Assembly: GCA_910579735.1 (NCBI GenBank)
Contig: CAJTUZ010000001.1
Coordinates: forward strand, 124,001 to 188,000
Reading direction: 5' to 3'
Length of the DNA stretch: 64,000 bases
Origin: an uncultured Lachnospiraceae bacterium
GTDB lineage: Bacteria; Bacillota; Clostridia; Lachnospirales; Lachnospiraceae
Positions 1 through 7,778 of the stretch are shown piece after piece; the stretch's first letter is position 1; every line of letters begins with the position of its first letter. The position numbers were made by a program, and so were the translations under genes. The notes beneath the pieces were generated by a model, which was not told the DNA's origin, made no database searches, and saw only the letters and a list, made by a program, of their open reading frames with translations.

Positions 1-1
1 T

Positions 2-367
2 TATCTGGAAGAAATTAACCGGATCGAAGAGGAACAGGAGGAAGAAACAGAGAATTCCGAGGCATATGACAAACTGTACAATACGCTTCTGGCGCTGATC
101 GGGCCGACAGTGGCTGATTCTTATTATGATGCGGGATATGAGTTCTACAGACAGGAGGACTATCAGGCTGCGATTCCGGATCTGGAAAAGGCATATCAGT
201 ACGATGCGACAAACGGGGATGCGCTTTATTATCTGGCGAATTCTTATAACAGCGTAGGACGCAGTGAAGATGCGAAAGAGGCATACAAACAGGTTATCGA
301 GCTTTTCCCGGGAACCGTGAAAGCGACCAAGTCTGCAACGTTTTTGGCGGAACTTGGCGGTGAATGA
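2..367 (+). CDS. TPR-repeat protein, C-terminal part (5' truncated by window)
   Basis: The reading frame is open from the first bases of the window to a TGA at 365-367, so the start lies upstream. The visible part begins with a very acidic Glu-rich stretch, followed by tetratricopeptide-type helices: alternating Tyr/Ala/Leu positions with a repeat pattern (DAGYEFYRQEDYQAAIPDLEKA, then a second repeat starting near NGDALYYLANSY). TPRs bind proteins; no catalytic domain is visible here. The missing N-terminus could hold a membrane segment. A bulged hairpin followed by a T-run closes the gene at 405-436. It is a separate unit from spoIIA downstream. Exact role unknown. Confidence 0.75.
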   Translation, partial: YLEEINRIEEEQEEETENSEAYDKLYNTLLALIGPTVADSYYDAGYEFYRQEDYQAAIPDLEKAYQYDATNGDALYYLANSYNSVGRSEDAKEAYKQVIELFPGTVKATKSATFLAELGGE

Positions 368-404
368 TATTCGGGGAACGATATGAAAATGATAAAAATA
401 CGAA

Positions 405-436
405 AGAGAGCAGGGAACACCCTTGTTCTCTTTTTT
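405..436 (+). terminator. Intrinsic terminator after the TPR gene
   Basis: GAGAG-containing 5' arm at 405-415 pairs with 420-431 (one bulged T), loop AACA, and is followed by TTTTTT at 431-436. It lies between the TPR gene and spoIIAA. Only 35 bp separate it from the spoIIAA start, so the spoIIA promoter is either within those bases or upstream, which would make the hairpin an attenuator. Confidence 0.6.
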
Positions 437-471
437 GTTTTGAAAAGATATCGCAAAGAAAGGGGAAGCAA

Positions 472-777
472 ATGGAAGAGGAATTCAAAGTAATTGACAA
501 TTATCTGATGATAAGGATGCCGAATGAGATAGATCATCACCACTCGAGCAGCATCAGCAAAACGGCGGATGAATACATTATGGATGAAAAGGTGGGAAAT
601 GTGGTGTTTGATTTTGAAAGGACAACCTTTATGGACAGTTCTGGGATCGGCATTATAGTTGGCAGATACAAGAAGATATCCTGTTTTGGCGGCAAAGTTT
701 TTGCCATCAATGCCGATAACCGTATCCGCAGGATCTTATTGCTATCTGGTTTACATAAGATTGTGGAAATCATGTAA
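472..777 (+). CDS. spoIIAA: Anti-sigma F factor antagonist SpoIIAA
   Basis: 101 residues, a STAS-domain protein. In the forespore the unphosphorylated form binds SpoIIAB and frees sigma F; SpoIIAB inactivates it by phosphorylating a serine. The key motif FMDSSGIG is present, with the phosphorylatable Ser predicted at residue 56, aligned to Ser58 of B. subtilis. The IDHHHSSSI stretch matches the family's DHH region. The frame is open further upstream, but ATG 472 follows AAAGGGG at good spacing and begins at the family's usual point. It is the first gene of the spoIIA operon, with spoIIAB and sigF following. Length is slightly under the B. subtilis protein. Confidence 0.93.
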   Translation: MEEEFKVIDNYLMIRMPNEIDHHHSSSISKTADEYIMDEKVGNVVFDFERTTFMDSSGIGIIVGRYKKISCFGGKVFAINADNRIRRILLLSGLHKIVEIM

Positions 778-955
778 GGGCAAAGACAATGGAATGCAAA
801 ATGTGGAAGAAGCAAAACCGGTAAAAGGCGGCGGACTGTGGAAGCATCAGGAGTGTGACAGGCGCTGTGACTGGAAGCGCAGCCGCAGACAACATGCAGA
901 AAGGGGCATATTCAGCAAAATGATAGAAATCGTAAATTGGAATAAAGATACACAG

Positions 956-1399
956 GTGAAAAATGAGATGAAACTGGAATTTCGGGCAATCTCCGACAAT
1001 GAGGCGTTTGCCAGAACTGCGGTAGCGGCTTTTGTCGCCCAGCTTAATCCGACACTGGAAGAAATCTCGGATATTAAGACGGCGGTATCGGAGGCCGTGA
1101 CCAATTCCATTATTCACGGTTACGAAGGAAGAGAGGGAGAAGAGAATAAAGTATGGGTGACCTGCTTTATCAAAAACGACATATTGGAAGTGGAGATCAG
1201 AGACTGCGGCGTCGGTATCGAGGATATCGATAAAGCGATGGAACCTCTTTATACAACGAAACCGGAACTGGAACGCTCCGGTATGGGTTTTGCCTTTATG
1301 GAAGCTTTTATGGACGATCTGGAAGTCATATCGGAAGTGGGACAGGGGACAAGCATACATATGGTCAAAAAACTCGGGATCACTCCGTGGATAAACTGA
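956..1399 (+). CDS. spoIIAB: Anti-sigma F factor / serine kinase SpoIIAB
   Basis: A GHKL-type ATPase that binds sigma F and phosphorylates SpoIIAA. The N-box SEAVTNSIIHGY, the DCGVGI nucleotide-binding motif and the TTKPELERSGMGFAFME ATP-lid region are all intact. I chose GTG 956 because the protein then starts VKNEMKLEF, matching the usual MKNEM.LEF start, and is 147 residues, the normal length. The frame stays open to 659, with in-frame ATGs at 794 and 920; these would add an Arg/Lys/Cys-rich extension not known in the family. Ribosome binding sites are weak for every choice (AAGGGG at 901-906 best serves 920), so the start is not settled. The stop codon lies inside the hairpin at 1396-1418. 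Confidence 0.9.
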   Translation: MKNEMKLEFRAISDNEAFARTAVAAFVAQLNPTLEEISDIKTAVSEAVTNSIIHGYEGREGEENKVWVTCFIKNDILEVEIRDCGVGIEDIDKAMEPLYTTKPELERSGMGFAFMEAFMDDLEVISEVGQGTSIHMVKKLGITPWIN

Positions 1400-1418
1400 A
1401 AAACCGGGGGTTTTTCAG
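1396..1418 (+). other. Perfect hairpin overlapping the spoIIAB stop
   Basis: CTGAAAAACC (1396-1405) and GGTTTTTCAG (1409-1418) form a perfect 10-bp stem with a GGG loop. The spoIIAB TGA (1397-1399) is in the 5' arm. No T-run follows, so it is not a classical terminator; a role in mRNA processing, stability or coupling between spoIIAB and sigF is possible. Confidence 0.7.
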
Positions 1419-1420
1419 TT

Positions 1421-1456
1421 GTCAGTTTGTGCAGGCAGGGCCTTACACAAACTGAC
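1421..1456 (+). other. Second hairpin between spoIIAB and sigF
   Basis: GTCAGTTTGTG (1421-1431) and CACAAACTGAC (1446-1456) are perfect 11-bp inverted repeats with a 14-nt loop. It sits directly after the first hairpin and about 40 bp before the sigF start. It lacks a T-run. Confidence 0.7.
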
Positions 1457-1498
1457 GGGCTGTGGGAAGCTGAATAGAAAGGGGTATGAGAATATCGT

Positions 1499-2278
1499 AT
1501 GGAAGAAACTGCCGTATTGATCGAACGTTCACAGGCAGGGGATAAGGAAGCGAGAGAGAGACTGATAGAGGAAAATCTGGGACTGGTAAGGCATATCGTC
1601 AAGCGTTTCCTGGAACGCGGCTATGATGCGGAAGACTTGTTTCAGATCGGGTGTATCGGATTAATGAAGGCAATCGATAAGTTTGATCTGCATTTTGACG
1701 TCAGGTTTTCTACTTATGCAGTGCCGATGATACAAGGAGAGATCAAGCGGTTTCTGCGGGATGACGGTATGGTAAAGGTGAGCCGGACTCTAAAGGAAAA
1801 CGGCTGGAAGATCAAGCAGGCGGCGCAGCGTCTTGCCTATCTGCACGGCAGAGACGCAACCATACAGGAACTGTCCGAGGAAACGGGACTGAGCAGAGAA
1901 GATATCGTGCTGGCGTTAGACGCCAATGTAGAGGTGGAATCGATTTACAAATCCGTCTATCAATCGGACGGCAACGAAATTTATCTGGTAGATCAGGTTA
2001 TCGGCGATGTTGGCAGCGTGGGGCATTCTGTTCTGGAGAGCGGAAACGGCGGCAGCGCCGTATGCGAGGATACGGAGAAAGAGAAATTGCTAAACCATAT
2101 GTTACTGGAGCAGCTCCTGGGAGGTCTGGAAGAAAAAGAGCGGGAGTTGATTCATCTGCGCTATTTTCAGGACAAGACACAGGTGGAAGTGGCCAAAAAG
2201 ATGGGGATCAGCCAGGTGCAGGTCAGCCGTATGGAGAAGCGGATCCTGCTGCATCTGCGAAAAGAGGTTTGCATGTAG
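1499..2278 (+). CDS. sigF: RNA polymerase sporulation sigma factor SigF
   Basis: 259 residues. Sigma-70 region 2 spans roughly residues 25-90 (ENLGLVRHIVKRF, then DLFQIGCIGLMKAIDKFD and the RFSTYAVPMIQGEIKRFLRDD core), region 3 about 95-160, region 4 about 205-255 with the helix-turn-helix TQVEVAKKMGISQVQVSRME. The operon position after spoIIAA and spoIIAB separates it from SigG and SigE. It directs early forespore transcription and is held inactive by SpoIIAB. The region 3-4 linker (about residues 165-200) is Gly/Ser-rich and looks longer than usual. AGAAAGGGG precedes ATG 1499 with long spacing of 14 nt. Two hairpins lie just upstream. Confidence 0.93.
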   Translation: MEETAVLIERSQAGDKEARERLIEENLGLVRHIVKRFLERGYDAEDLFQIGCIGLMKAIDKFDLHFDVRFSTYAVPMIQGEIKRFLRDDGMVKVSRTLKENGWKIKQAAQRLAYLHGRDATIQELSEETGLSREDIVLALDANVEVESIYKSVYQSDGNEIYLVDQVIGDVGSVGHSVLESGNGGSAVCEDTEKEKLLNHMLLEQLLGGLEEKERELIHLRYFQDKTQVEVAKKMGISQVQVSRMEKRILLHLRKEVCM

Positions 2279-2288
2279 GCAGGTGTTC

Positions 2289-2317
2289 TTGTAAAAAAGG
2301 AAAAAGGGGTATATAAT
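2289..2317 (+). promoter_or_regulatory. Sigma-A-type promoter before the aldo/keto reductase
   Basis: TTGTAA (2289-2294), 17-bp spacer, TATAAT (2312-2317). It would start transcription near 2324 and give a leader of about 100 nt. The leader holds a possible 15-codon upstream frame at 2351-2398 preceded by GGAG; whether this is translated is unknown. Confidence 0.65.
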
Positions 2318-2423
2318 GAAATGATACAAGGGGAAATTTGTGCCGGAGAGATGCCGCTTATGGTCGGGCTGCATTGGGAGCGGCCGGATATACGATAAAA
2401 TAAGAGAAAGGCATGGTATCAGG

Positions 2424-3602
2424 ATGAATTATCGTACGGACAGGTACGGAAACAGGATTTCCGTTTTGGGATACGGCTGTATGCGGTTTACGCAAAGCGG
2501 CGGAAAGATCGACTTGAACAAGGCTGAAAAGGAAATCATGGAGGCTTATCATGCCGGTGTGAATTATTATGATACGGCGTATGTATACCCGGGAAGCGAG
2601 GATGCGCTCGGGCGGATACTGGAGAAAAATCAGATCAGGGATAAGATCTATATAGCAACCAAGCTGCCGCATTACCTGATCAAAAAAGCGGACAGCATGG
2701 AGAAATATTTTACGGAGCAGCTACGGAGGCTGCGGACGGATCATGTCGATTTTTATCTGATGCATATGCTGACCGATGTCAAGACATGGGACAGGCTGAA
2801 AGCATTAGGGATCATAGAATGGCTGAAGGCGAAGAAAGAAAGCGGAGCGATCCGTCAGATCGGCTTTTCTTATCATGGAAATACAGAAATGTTCTGTGAA
2901 CTTCTGGAAGCCTATGATTGGGATTTCTGCCAGATACAGTACAATTATCTGGATGAACATACACAGGCGGGCCGCAAGGGGCTTCATGCGGCAGCCGCAA
3001 AGAAGATACCGGTGATCATTATGGAACCGCTCAGGGGCGGAAAATTAGTTGCACAGCTGCCGGAAGAGGCGAAGAAGTTATTCGAAGCATATCCGGTTCG
3101 CCGTACGCCGGCGCAATGGGCGTTTCGCTGGCTCTGGAATCAGCCGGAAGTGACCTGTGTCTTATCCGGCATGAATTCCGTGGAAATGGTGAAGGAAAAT
3201 GTAAAAACCGCTTCGAAGGTCCAGGTCGGTGAGTTTACGCAGGCGGACGAAGAACTGCTGCACAAAGTGGTGCAGGCGATCAATGCCAGGGTCAAAGTCG
3301 GATGTACGGGATGCAGATATTGCATGCCATGTCCTAATAACGTGGATATACCGGGAACGTTTGCCGCTTATAACAGAAGGTACACCGACGGACGCAGGGC
3401 GGCGGTGATAGAATATCTTATGTGCACGGGGATCCGCAAAGATTCTTCGGCGGCATCCCAATGTATCGAGTGCGGGAAATGCGAAGCGCATTGCCCGCAG
3501 CACATTGCGATCCGTCAGGAATTGAAGAACGCACGAAAAGAGCTGGAAGGACCCTTATATAAAGCAGGCCGCAGGATCATTAAATGGTTTAAGTTATATT
3601 AA
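2424..3602 (+). CDS. Aldo/keto reductase with C-terminal 4Fe-4S ferredoxin domain
   Basis: 392 residues. The N-terminal two thirds is an AKR (beta/alpha)8 barrel: LGYGCMRF start, YYDTAYVYPGSE with the catalytic Asp and Tyr, KLP with the catalytic Lys, DFYLMH with the His. The C-terminus carries two cysteine clusters: CTGCRYCMPCP near residue 293 and CIECGKCEAHCP near 350, as in clostridial ferredoxin-like AKRs. It likely uses NAD(P)H and/or an iron-sulfur relay to reduce a carbonyl; the substrate cannot be read from sequence. An upstream extension is open, but ATG 2424 begins at the conserved NYRTDRYGNRIS and is preceded by AGG. It has its own promoter and is therefore probably not part of the spoIIA transcript. 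Confidence 0.85.
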   Translation: MNYRTDRYGNRISVLGYGCMRFTQSGGKIDLNKAEKEIMEAYHAGVNYYDTAYVYPGSEDALGRILEKNQIRDKIYIATKLPHYLIKKADSMEKYFTEQLRRLRTDHVDFYLMHMLTDVKTWDRLKALGIIEWLKAKKESGAIRQIGFSYHGNTEMFCELLEAYDWDFCQIQYNYLDEHTQAGRKGLHAAAAKKIPVIIMEPLRGGKLVAQLPEEAKKLFEAYPVRRTPAQWAFRWLWNQPEVTCVLSGMNSVEMVKENVKTASKVQVGEFTQADEELLHKVVQAINARVKVGCTGCRYCMPCPNNVDIPGTFAAYNRRYTDGRRAAVIEYLMCTGIRKDSSAASQCIECGKCEAHCPQHIAIRQELKNARKELEGPLYKAGRRIIKWFKLY

Positions 3603-3621
3603 CAGACACGGAGAAAACGTG

Positions 3622-3635
3622 TGACACGCGTGTCA
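3622..3635. promoter_or_regulatory. Perfect 14-bp palindrome, candidate operator
   Basis: TGACACGCGTGTCA is a perfect dyad 26 bp upstream of the hybrid kinase start and 20 bp after the reductase stop. It is GC-rich in the centre and has no T-run, so it resembles a protein-binding site more than a terminator. The cognate regulator is unknown. Confidence 0.5.
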
Positions 3636-3660
3636 TATTTGCGCAGAATGGAAAATACTA

Positions 3661-5331
3661 ATGGGAAATCACGAAAATAATAAGAATCAAAATACAGACG
3701 GACGGAAACGCATGTCGGAGTTAGAACAGATCAATGCCGCTCTGGAAGAAGCTTTGGAGGCGGCGAAAGCTGCCAATCAGGCAAAGAGCGTCTTTTTATC
3801 GAATATGTCTCACGATATCCGTACACCGATGAACGCCATCGTCGGCATGACTTCTATTGCGCTTTCGCATATTGACGAAAAGGCGCGGGTACAGGACTGC
3901 CTTTTAAAGATCAAAACGGCGTCTATGCATTTGATGAGTCTTGTCAATGACGTGTTAGATATGTCGCGCATCGACAGCGGCCGTCTGGCTTTGAATGAAG
4001 AAGAGTTTTCTCTTGCGGATCTGTTTCATGATATAGCCGTGATCGTATGTCCGCAGGCGGAGCAGAAGAATCAGATGCTGCAGATCGATATCGGGCAGAT
4101 TCTGGAGGAAAATCTGATAGGAGATTCTCTTCGTTTACGGCAGATCATGGTAAATATTATCGGAAATGCAGTAAAGTATACACAGGAAGACGGCGAAATA
4201 AAGGTACAGATCAGGCAGTACATACAAAAAGACGCCGCGGATGAAGGGAAAAAGGATACGCTCATACTGGAATTCGTCTGTGCGGATAACGGTATCGGTA
4301 TGAGTAAGGAGTTTTTAGACCGTATTTTTGTACCGTTTGAAAGGGTGAATAATTCCACGATCAGTAAGATCGAGGGAACGGGTCTGGGAATGGCCATTGT
4401 GAAAAGTCTGGTGGACCGTATGAACGGACAGATCAGCGTAGACAGTAAAGAAGGGGCCGGAAGCCGTTTTGTCATACAGATACCTGTGACCGTTGCAGAT
4501 CAGAGCAGAAGATCGATCAGTCTGCCGGAAGGAAAGACCGTGCTGATGGCGGAGAGCAGGGATACAAGAGTCGGGCAGATAGAAGAGTATCTGAAGGAAT
4601 GCGGCCTGACGTTGGTACAGGTGAGAAGCGGTCTGGAAGCAGTGACATGGCTTACCGAGGCGCAGTATGAGAATCACATGCCCTGCGCAATGCTTCTTGG
4701 ACAGGAGCTGAGCGATATGCCGGTATTAGAGCTGGCATCCCATGTCAGACAGCTGGCAGGCCGTGATTTTCCGATTCTTCTGGTTTCGGAAGAAGACTGG
4801 GCTCAGCTGGAGTACCGGGCGTCACGTGCCGGTGTCAATGCGTTTGTGCCGTGTCCGTTGTTCAAAAGCAGGCTGCTTGAAACACTTTCTGAACTGATCG
4901 CCCATAAGGCGGGGACGGAAGAGATGACTGCAGGCGCTTCCGAAGATTTCGGACAGTATCGAGTGCTGTTGGTGGAAGATATTGAGTTAAATCAGGAAAT
5001 TGCCGTAGAAATGCTTTCCGTGACCGGCGTACAGGTGGAAGTGGCGGATAATGGGAAAGAAGCATTGGATAAGTTTGAACGTTCGCCGGAAGGCTGGTAT
5101 GATATAATCTTTATGGATATCCAGATGCCTGTCATGGATGGGTATGAGGCGTCGAAGCGGATTCGCGCACTGCCCAGAAAAGACGCAGAAAGCGTTTGGA
5201 TTGTGGCTATGACCGCGAATGCCTTTGTAGAGGATATCCGTTTATCAAGGGATGCGGGAATGAACGAGCATTGTTCCAAACCGGTGGATCCGGAGCGTCT
5301 ACAGGAGATTTTGAGGGGGCGTTTCCTGTAA
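3661..5331 (+). CDS. Soluble hybrid histidine kinase with two receiver modules
   Basis: 556 residues without a membrane segment or recognisable sensor domain: after a short polar, coiled-coil N-terminus (residues 15-45) it goes straight into HisKA (SHDIRTPMN, phospho-acceptor His51), then HATPase_c with N-box NIIGNAVKYT, DNGIGM and GTGLGMAIV. Residues about 285-410 look like a receiver fold lacking the phospho-Asp (MLLGQELSDMP where ..D..MP is expected). A complete receiver follows at about 435-550 (LLVEDIELN, FMDIQMPVMDGYEA, MTANAF, SKP). It is cytoplasmic and probably regulates by phosphotransfer to itself or a partner. The HD-GYP-like gene 70 bp downstream is a plausible partner or output. 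The start ATG 3661 has only a weak GGA ribosome binding site. Confidence 0.85.
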   Translation: MGNHENNKNQNTDGRKRMSELEQINAALEEALEAAKAANQAKSVFLSNMSHDIRTPMNAIVGMTSIALSHIDEKARVQDCLLKIKTASMHLMSLVNDVLDMSRIDSGRLALNEEEFSLADLFHDIAVIVCPQAEQKNQMLQIDIGQILEENLIGDSLRLRQIMVNIIGNAVKYTQEDGEIKVQIRQYIQKDAADEGKKDTLILEFVCADNGIGMSKEFLDRIFVPFERVNNSTISKIEGTGLGMAIVKSLVDRMNGQISVDSKEGAGSRFVIQIPVTVADQSRRSISLPEGKTVLMAESRDTRVGQIEEYLKECGLTLVQVRSGLEAVTWLTEAQYENHMPCAMLLGQELSDMPVLELASHVRQLAGRDFPILLVSEEDWAQLEYRASRAGVNAFVPCPLFKSRLLETLSELIAHKAGTEEMTAGASEDFGQYRVLLVEDIELNQEIAVEMLSVTGVQVEVADNGKEALDKFERSPEGWYDIIFMDIQMPVMDGYEASKRIRALPRKDAESVWIVAMTANAFVEDIRLSRDAGMNEHCSKPVDPERLQEILRGRFL

Positions 5332-5401
5332 CGCATTATCATGATAGCAGCAGAGAAATACAGCTCACAAAAGAATAACAATAAGAGAGAGTTGAAGAAT
5401 C

Positions 5402-7252
5402 ATGCAGCCATATCAGGAAGAATATATTGCGAATATTAAAGATATTGCCGTGATCACAGCGTATAGAAAAGAGAATCATTGTTCCTGTGAGGAATTTTAC
5501 GAGCAGTCTCTTGAAAATAGAGAACGGGCGAAAGAACTGGCTAAGCGCAATATGAAACTGCTGCGGGAAGGTCTCTTTCCGGTGCTGGATCATATTTTTG
5601 ACGCCGATCAGGAAACGTTATCGGAATTGTATGATTTTGCCGGGCAGCTGTTAAGCGGTGCGGACGAATTGGATGGCGGACTGTTCTGCCAGATTCACAG
5701 AGCGCTGTTAAATTTGGCAAGATTGACGAAAAATCGAGATAAAATTATCGAAGAATTGTACTGGCTTGGTATCGGATATTATAATATATGTAATAAACTG
5801 GTGGGTTTGGAGCTCTCGGAAAGCCGGCAGTACATATCCCAGATGCGGTTGTGTTTTGCAGAGGCAGCCGCCTATATAAAATATTTTGACGAGATCGAAG
5901 ATGCGCAGACAAGGGGTTATATCCTGCGTTCGCGTGCCAATATGGCGCTTGGATTGTTTGCCTCTCCCAGCGAGAAGATCCGCATGGTAAAACGTACGCT
6001 GCAGATCCTGCAGGATAAGGGGTATCAGGAGAAAGAGCCGGATCTTCCGTGGGACAGATATATCAATATGACGCACCAGCAGATGGCGGCAAGTATTTCT
6101 TACAGCAGGGAAAGCAAAATGACGCCGCAGGACGTGGCGGATGTCATGGAGTCGGTTTATATCGTTTATCAAAAGGGCATGCAGGAGGCAGCTTTGCGGC
6201 ATGAGAAACCGCCTGTCAGATCGCGGTTTTCTCATTGTGCGATAGAGCATTACTGCGGCTTATACGATATGAAGGAACTGCTTGGCAGAATGGAAGATCT
6301 GATGGATGAGGCGGATCTTACGGATTTTTCCGCGAACAGTATGTATGGGATCATTTCTCTGCCGGCATTCTACTGCCAGTTTTTGAACCAATATCCGGAA
6401 TATCTGCCGGAACGGGAGGAATATCTGGAGAATCTTTATTGTAAGATCATGGATTATGTTGAATCTTTTCCGGAGGCGGCACAAAATCAGACGCTTTATC
6501 TTTATCTGCGGCAGCTTGCGTCTACTTTTGTAGAAACGAAGAACAGCATTTCCTATAAAGAGTTTATTTTAAAGCTTCTGATGCGTTTCGAACCGGAGAT
6601 TTATCTGCATTCGCGGGTGGTGGGACATGCTTCGGCCGCGTTTTGTAAAATTATCATAGAAGAGGAACCGGACTTTTTTGATGATATCGGGATGATCAAA
6701 GAAGCTTCGGATCCGGAAGAAAAACGCCGCCTTATACTGGACTATGCAATGGAAGGCGGTCTGCTGCATGACGTGGGAAAATTCAGCTTCATCGTTCTGT
6801 ATTCCCAGGCGGCAAGGCAGTGGTTTGAAGAAGAGTATGAAATGGCGCACCTGCATACGCTGGTCGGAGAGACATGGCTTTCGGAAAGAGAGTCTACGAA
6901 GCGCTATGCAGATGTGGCGTTAGGACACCATTGCTGGTATGATGGTTCCCGCGGTTATCCGGACTCCTACAGGAGACTGGAATGTCCTTACAGACAGATG
7001 ATCGATATTATAAACCTGATCGATTGGATGAGTACGGTCATGAAGTCTGCCGGACTGTATACCGGTGTGGAAAGGTCTTTTGATGAGACGGTAGAGACGG
7101 CCATCACTTTGGATGGCAGGAAGTTTTCCCCGCTGCTGATTGCAAGACTGCGGGATCCCGATGTTGTAGAGCGCCTTAGAGACGCCTTTACACAAGGGCG
7201 CAAAGATGCGTTCCGGTGTCTGTATGATACCCAGAAGGGGGATTCTGCGTAA
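5402..7252 (+). CDS. HD-GYP-like domain protein with long helical N-terminus
   Basis: 616 residues, predicted soluble. Residues 1 to about 420 are helix-rich, with TPR-like spacing of Leu/Ala/Tyr, and match no family I can name. The C-terminal region carries HD motif residues: LLHDVGKF with His456-Asp457, a conserved HLHT, then GHHCWYDGSRGYP. The last resembles the HHE..DGSGYP signature of HD-GYP cyclic-di-GMP phosphodiesterases but has one extra residue (GSRGYP), so activity is uncertain. It directly follows the hybrid kinase and may be its output or share its signal. Start ATG 5402 follows GAGAG at acceptable spacing. Confidence 0.7.
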   Translation: MQPYQEEYIANIKDIAVITAYRKENHCSCEEFYEQSLENRERAKELAKRNMKLLREGLFPVLDHIFDADQETLSELYDFAGQLLSGADELDGGLFCQIHRALLNLARLTKNRDKIIEELYWLGIGYYNICNKLVGLELSESRQYISQMRLCFAEAAAYIKYFDEIEDAQTRGYILRSRANMALGLFASPSEKIRMVKRTLQILQDKGYQEKEPDLPWDRYINMTHQQMAASISYSRESKMTPQDVADVMESVYIVYQKGMQEAALRHEKPPVRSRFSHCAIEHYCGLYDMKELLGRMEDLMDEADLTDFSANSMYGIISLPAFYCQFLNQYPEYLPEREEYLENLYCKIMDYVESFPEAAQNQTLYLYLRQLASTFVETKNSISYKEFILKLLMRFEPEIYLHSRVVGHASAAFCKIIIEEEPDFFDDIGMIKEASDPEEKRRLILDYAMEGGLLHDVGKFSFIVLYSQAARQWFEEEYEMAHLHTLVGETWLSERESTKRYADVALGHHCWYDGSRGYPDSYRRLECPYRQMIDIINLIDWMSTVMKSAGLYTGVERSFDETVETAITLDGRKFSPLLIARLRDPDVVERLRDAFTQGRKDAFRCLYDTQKGDSA

Positions 7253-7322
7253 AGGAAAGCAGGCAGCGGCCGGGAATGCACAGTGGTTTATGAAATGTAA
7301 GATATGCAGTGTCAGAAACTGC

Positions 7323-7351
7323 TTGCATCATAGAAAAGAATGTGTTACAAT
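7323..7351 (+). promoter_or_regulatory. Promoter of the ABC-F leader
   Basis: TTGCAT (7323-7328), 17-bp spacer, TACAAT (7346-7351). The predicted start near 7358 lies just before a strong ribosome binding site (AAAGGGG, 7367-7373) and the three-codon frame at 7381. It gives the ABC-F gene a leader of about 420 nt. Confidence 0.65.
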
Positions 7352-7380
7352 ACAGCCATATTACGGAAAGGGGCGGGAAG

Positions 7381-7392
7381 ATGGAGAACTAA
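7381..7392 (+). CDS. Three-codon upstream ORF (Met-Glu-Asn-stop) in the ABC-F leader
   Basis: ATG GAG AAC TAA, 7 nt after AAAGGGG, the best ribosome binding site in this leader. ABC-F resistance genes in Firmicutes are often controlled by ribosome stalling on very short upstream frames, which shifts a terminator/antiterminator balance. The combination of promoter, short frame, and a terminator just before the main gene fits this. Direct evidence of translation is lacking. Confidence 0.5.
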   Translation: MEN

Positions 7393-7697
7393 ACTACTTT
7401 TGAAACATGTGAACAGAATCGGACAGGACGTTTTATGCGGCGCCGTAAGGACGGATAAGGCGAAGTGTCTTTCATCATGTTGCCAAGGGTAGGATATGCT
7501 TCTAAGTTCCCTCTTTTACTTCTTTGAGTCCGTCACGAAATACAGATCATTTACGGAGTAGATTTTCTGTCGGTGCAGGCTTTGAAAGCTGTTGAAGATT
7601 GCTTTTTGCGTATGCGCTCTTTCCGCAGGCAGTATCGGTCCGTGTATTTGGACCGTAAGAAACGGAAGAGATCAAGTAAACAGCGGCGGGAGATTCG
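7393..7697 (+). other. ABC-F leader region without a convincing protein gene
   Basis: About 300 nt between the short upstream frame and the terminator hairpin. It contains GC-rich segments able to form structure (for example around 7439-7455) and an open frame from 7573 that runs through the terminator hairpin into the ABC-F start, which I regard as accidental. It most likely works as RNA. I could not fold it reliably by eye. Confidence 0.4.
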
Positions 7698-7728
7698 GAA
7701 TCATTTGGCAACGGATGATTCTTTTTTT
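7698..7728 (+). terminator. Terminator-like hairpin just upstream of the ABC-F gene (candidate attenuator)
   Basis: GAATCAT (7698-7704) pairs with ATGATTC (7715-7721), extended by two G-U pairs, and is followed by TTTTTTT (7722-7728). It ends 50 nt before the ABC-F ATG and after a dedicated promoter, so it would stop transcription before the gene unless relieved. Confidence 0.6.
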
Positions 7729-7778
7729 GTGCCTGAAAATATGCGGGTACTTTCAATGAAGAAAGAAGGCGGATCATT

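Noticed and set aside
659..955. Long N-terminal extension of SpoIIAB
   Set aside because: The frame is open, but the extension is Arg/Cys-rich and non-conserved in style, and the family starts at KNEM.LEF (956).
770..1360. Minus-strand ORF of 196 codons over spoIIAB
   Set aside because: Antisense shadow of a certain gene; translation is His/Phe/Arg-rich without family features.
7290..7403. Cys-containing 37-codon frame overlapping the ABC-F leader promoter
   Set aside because: It slightly resembles small DUF1540-type Cys patterns, but it covers the promoter and lacks a ribosome binding site.
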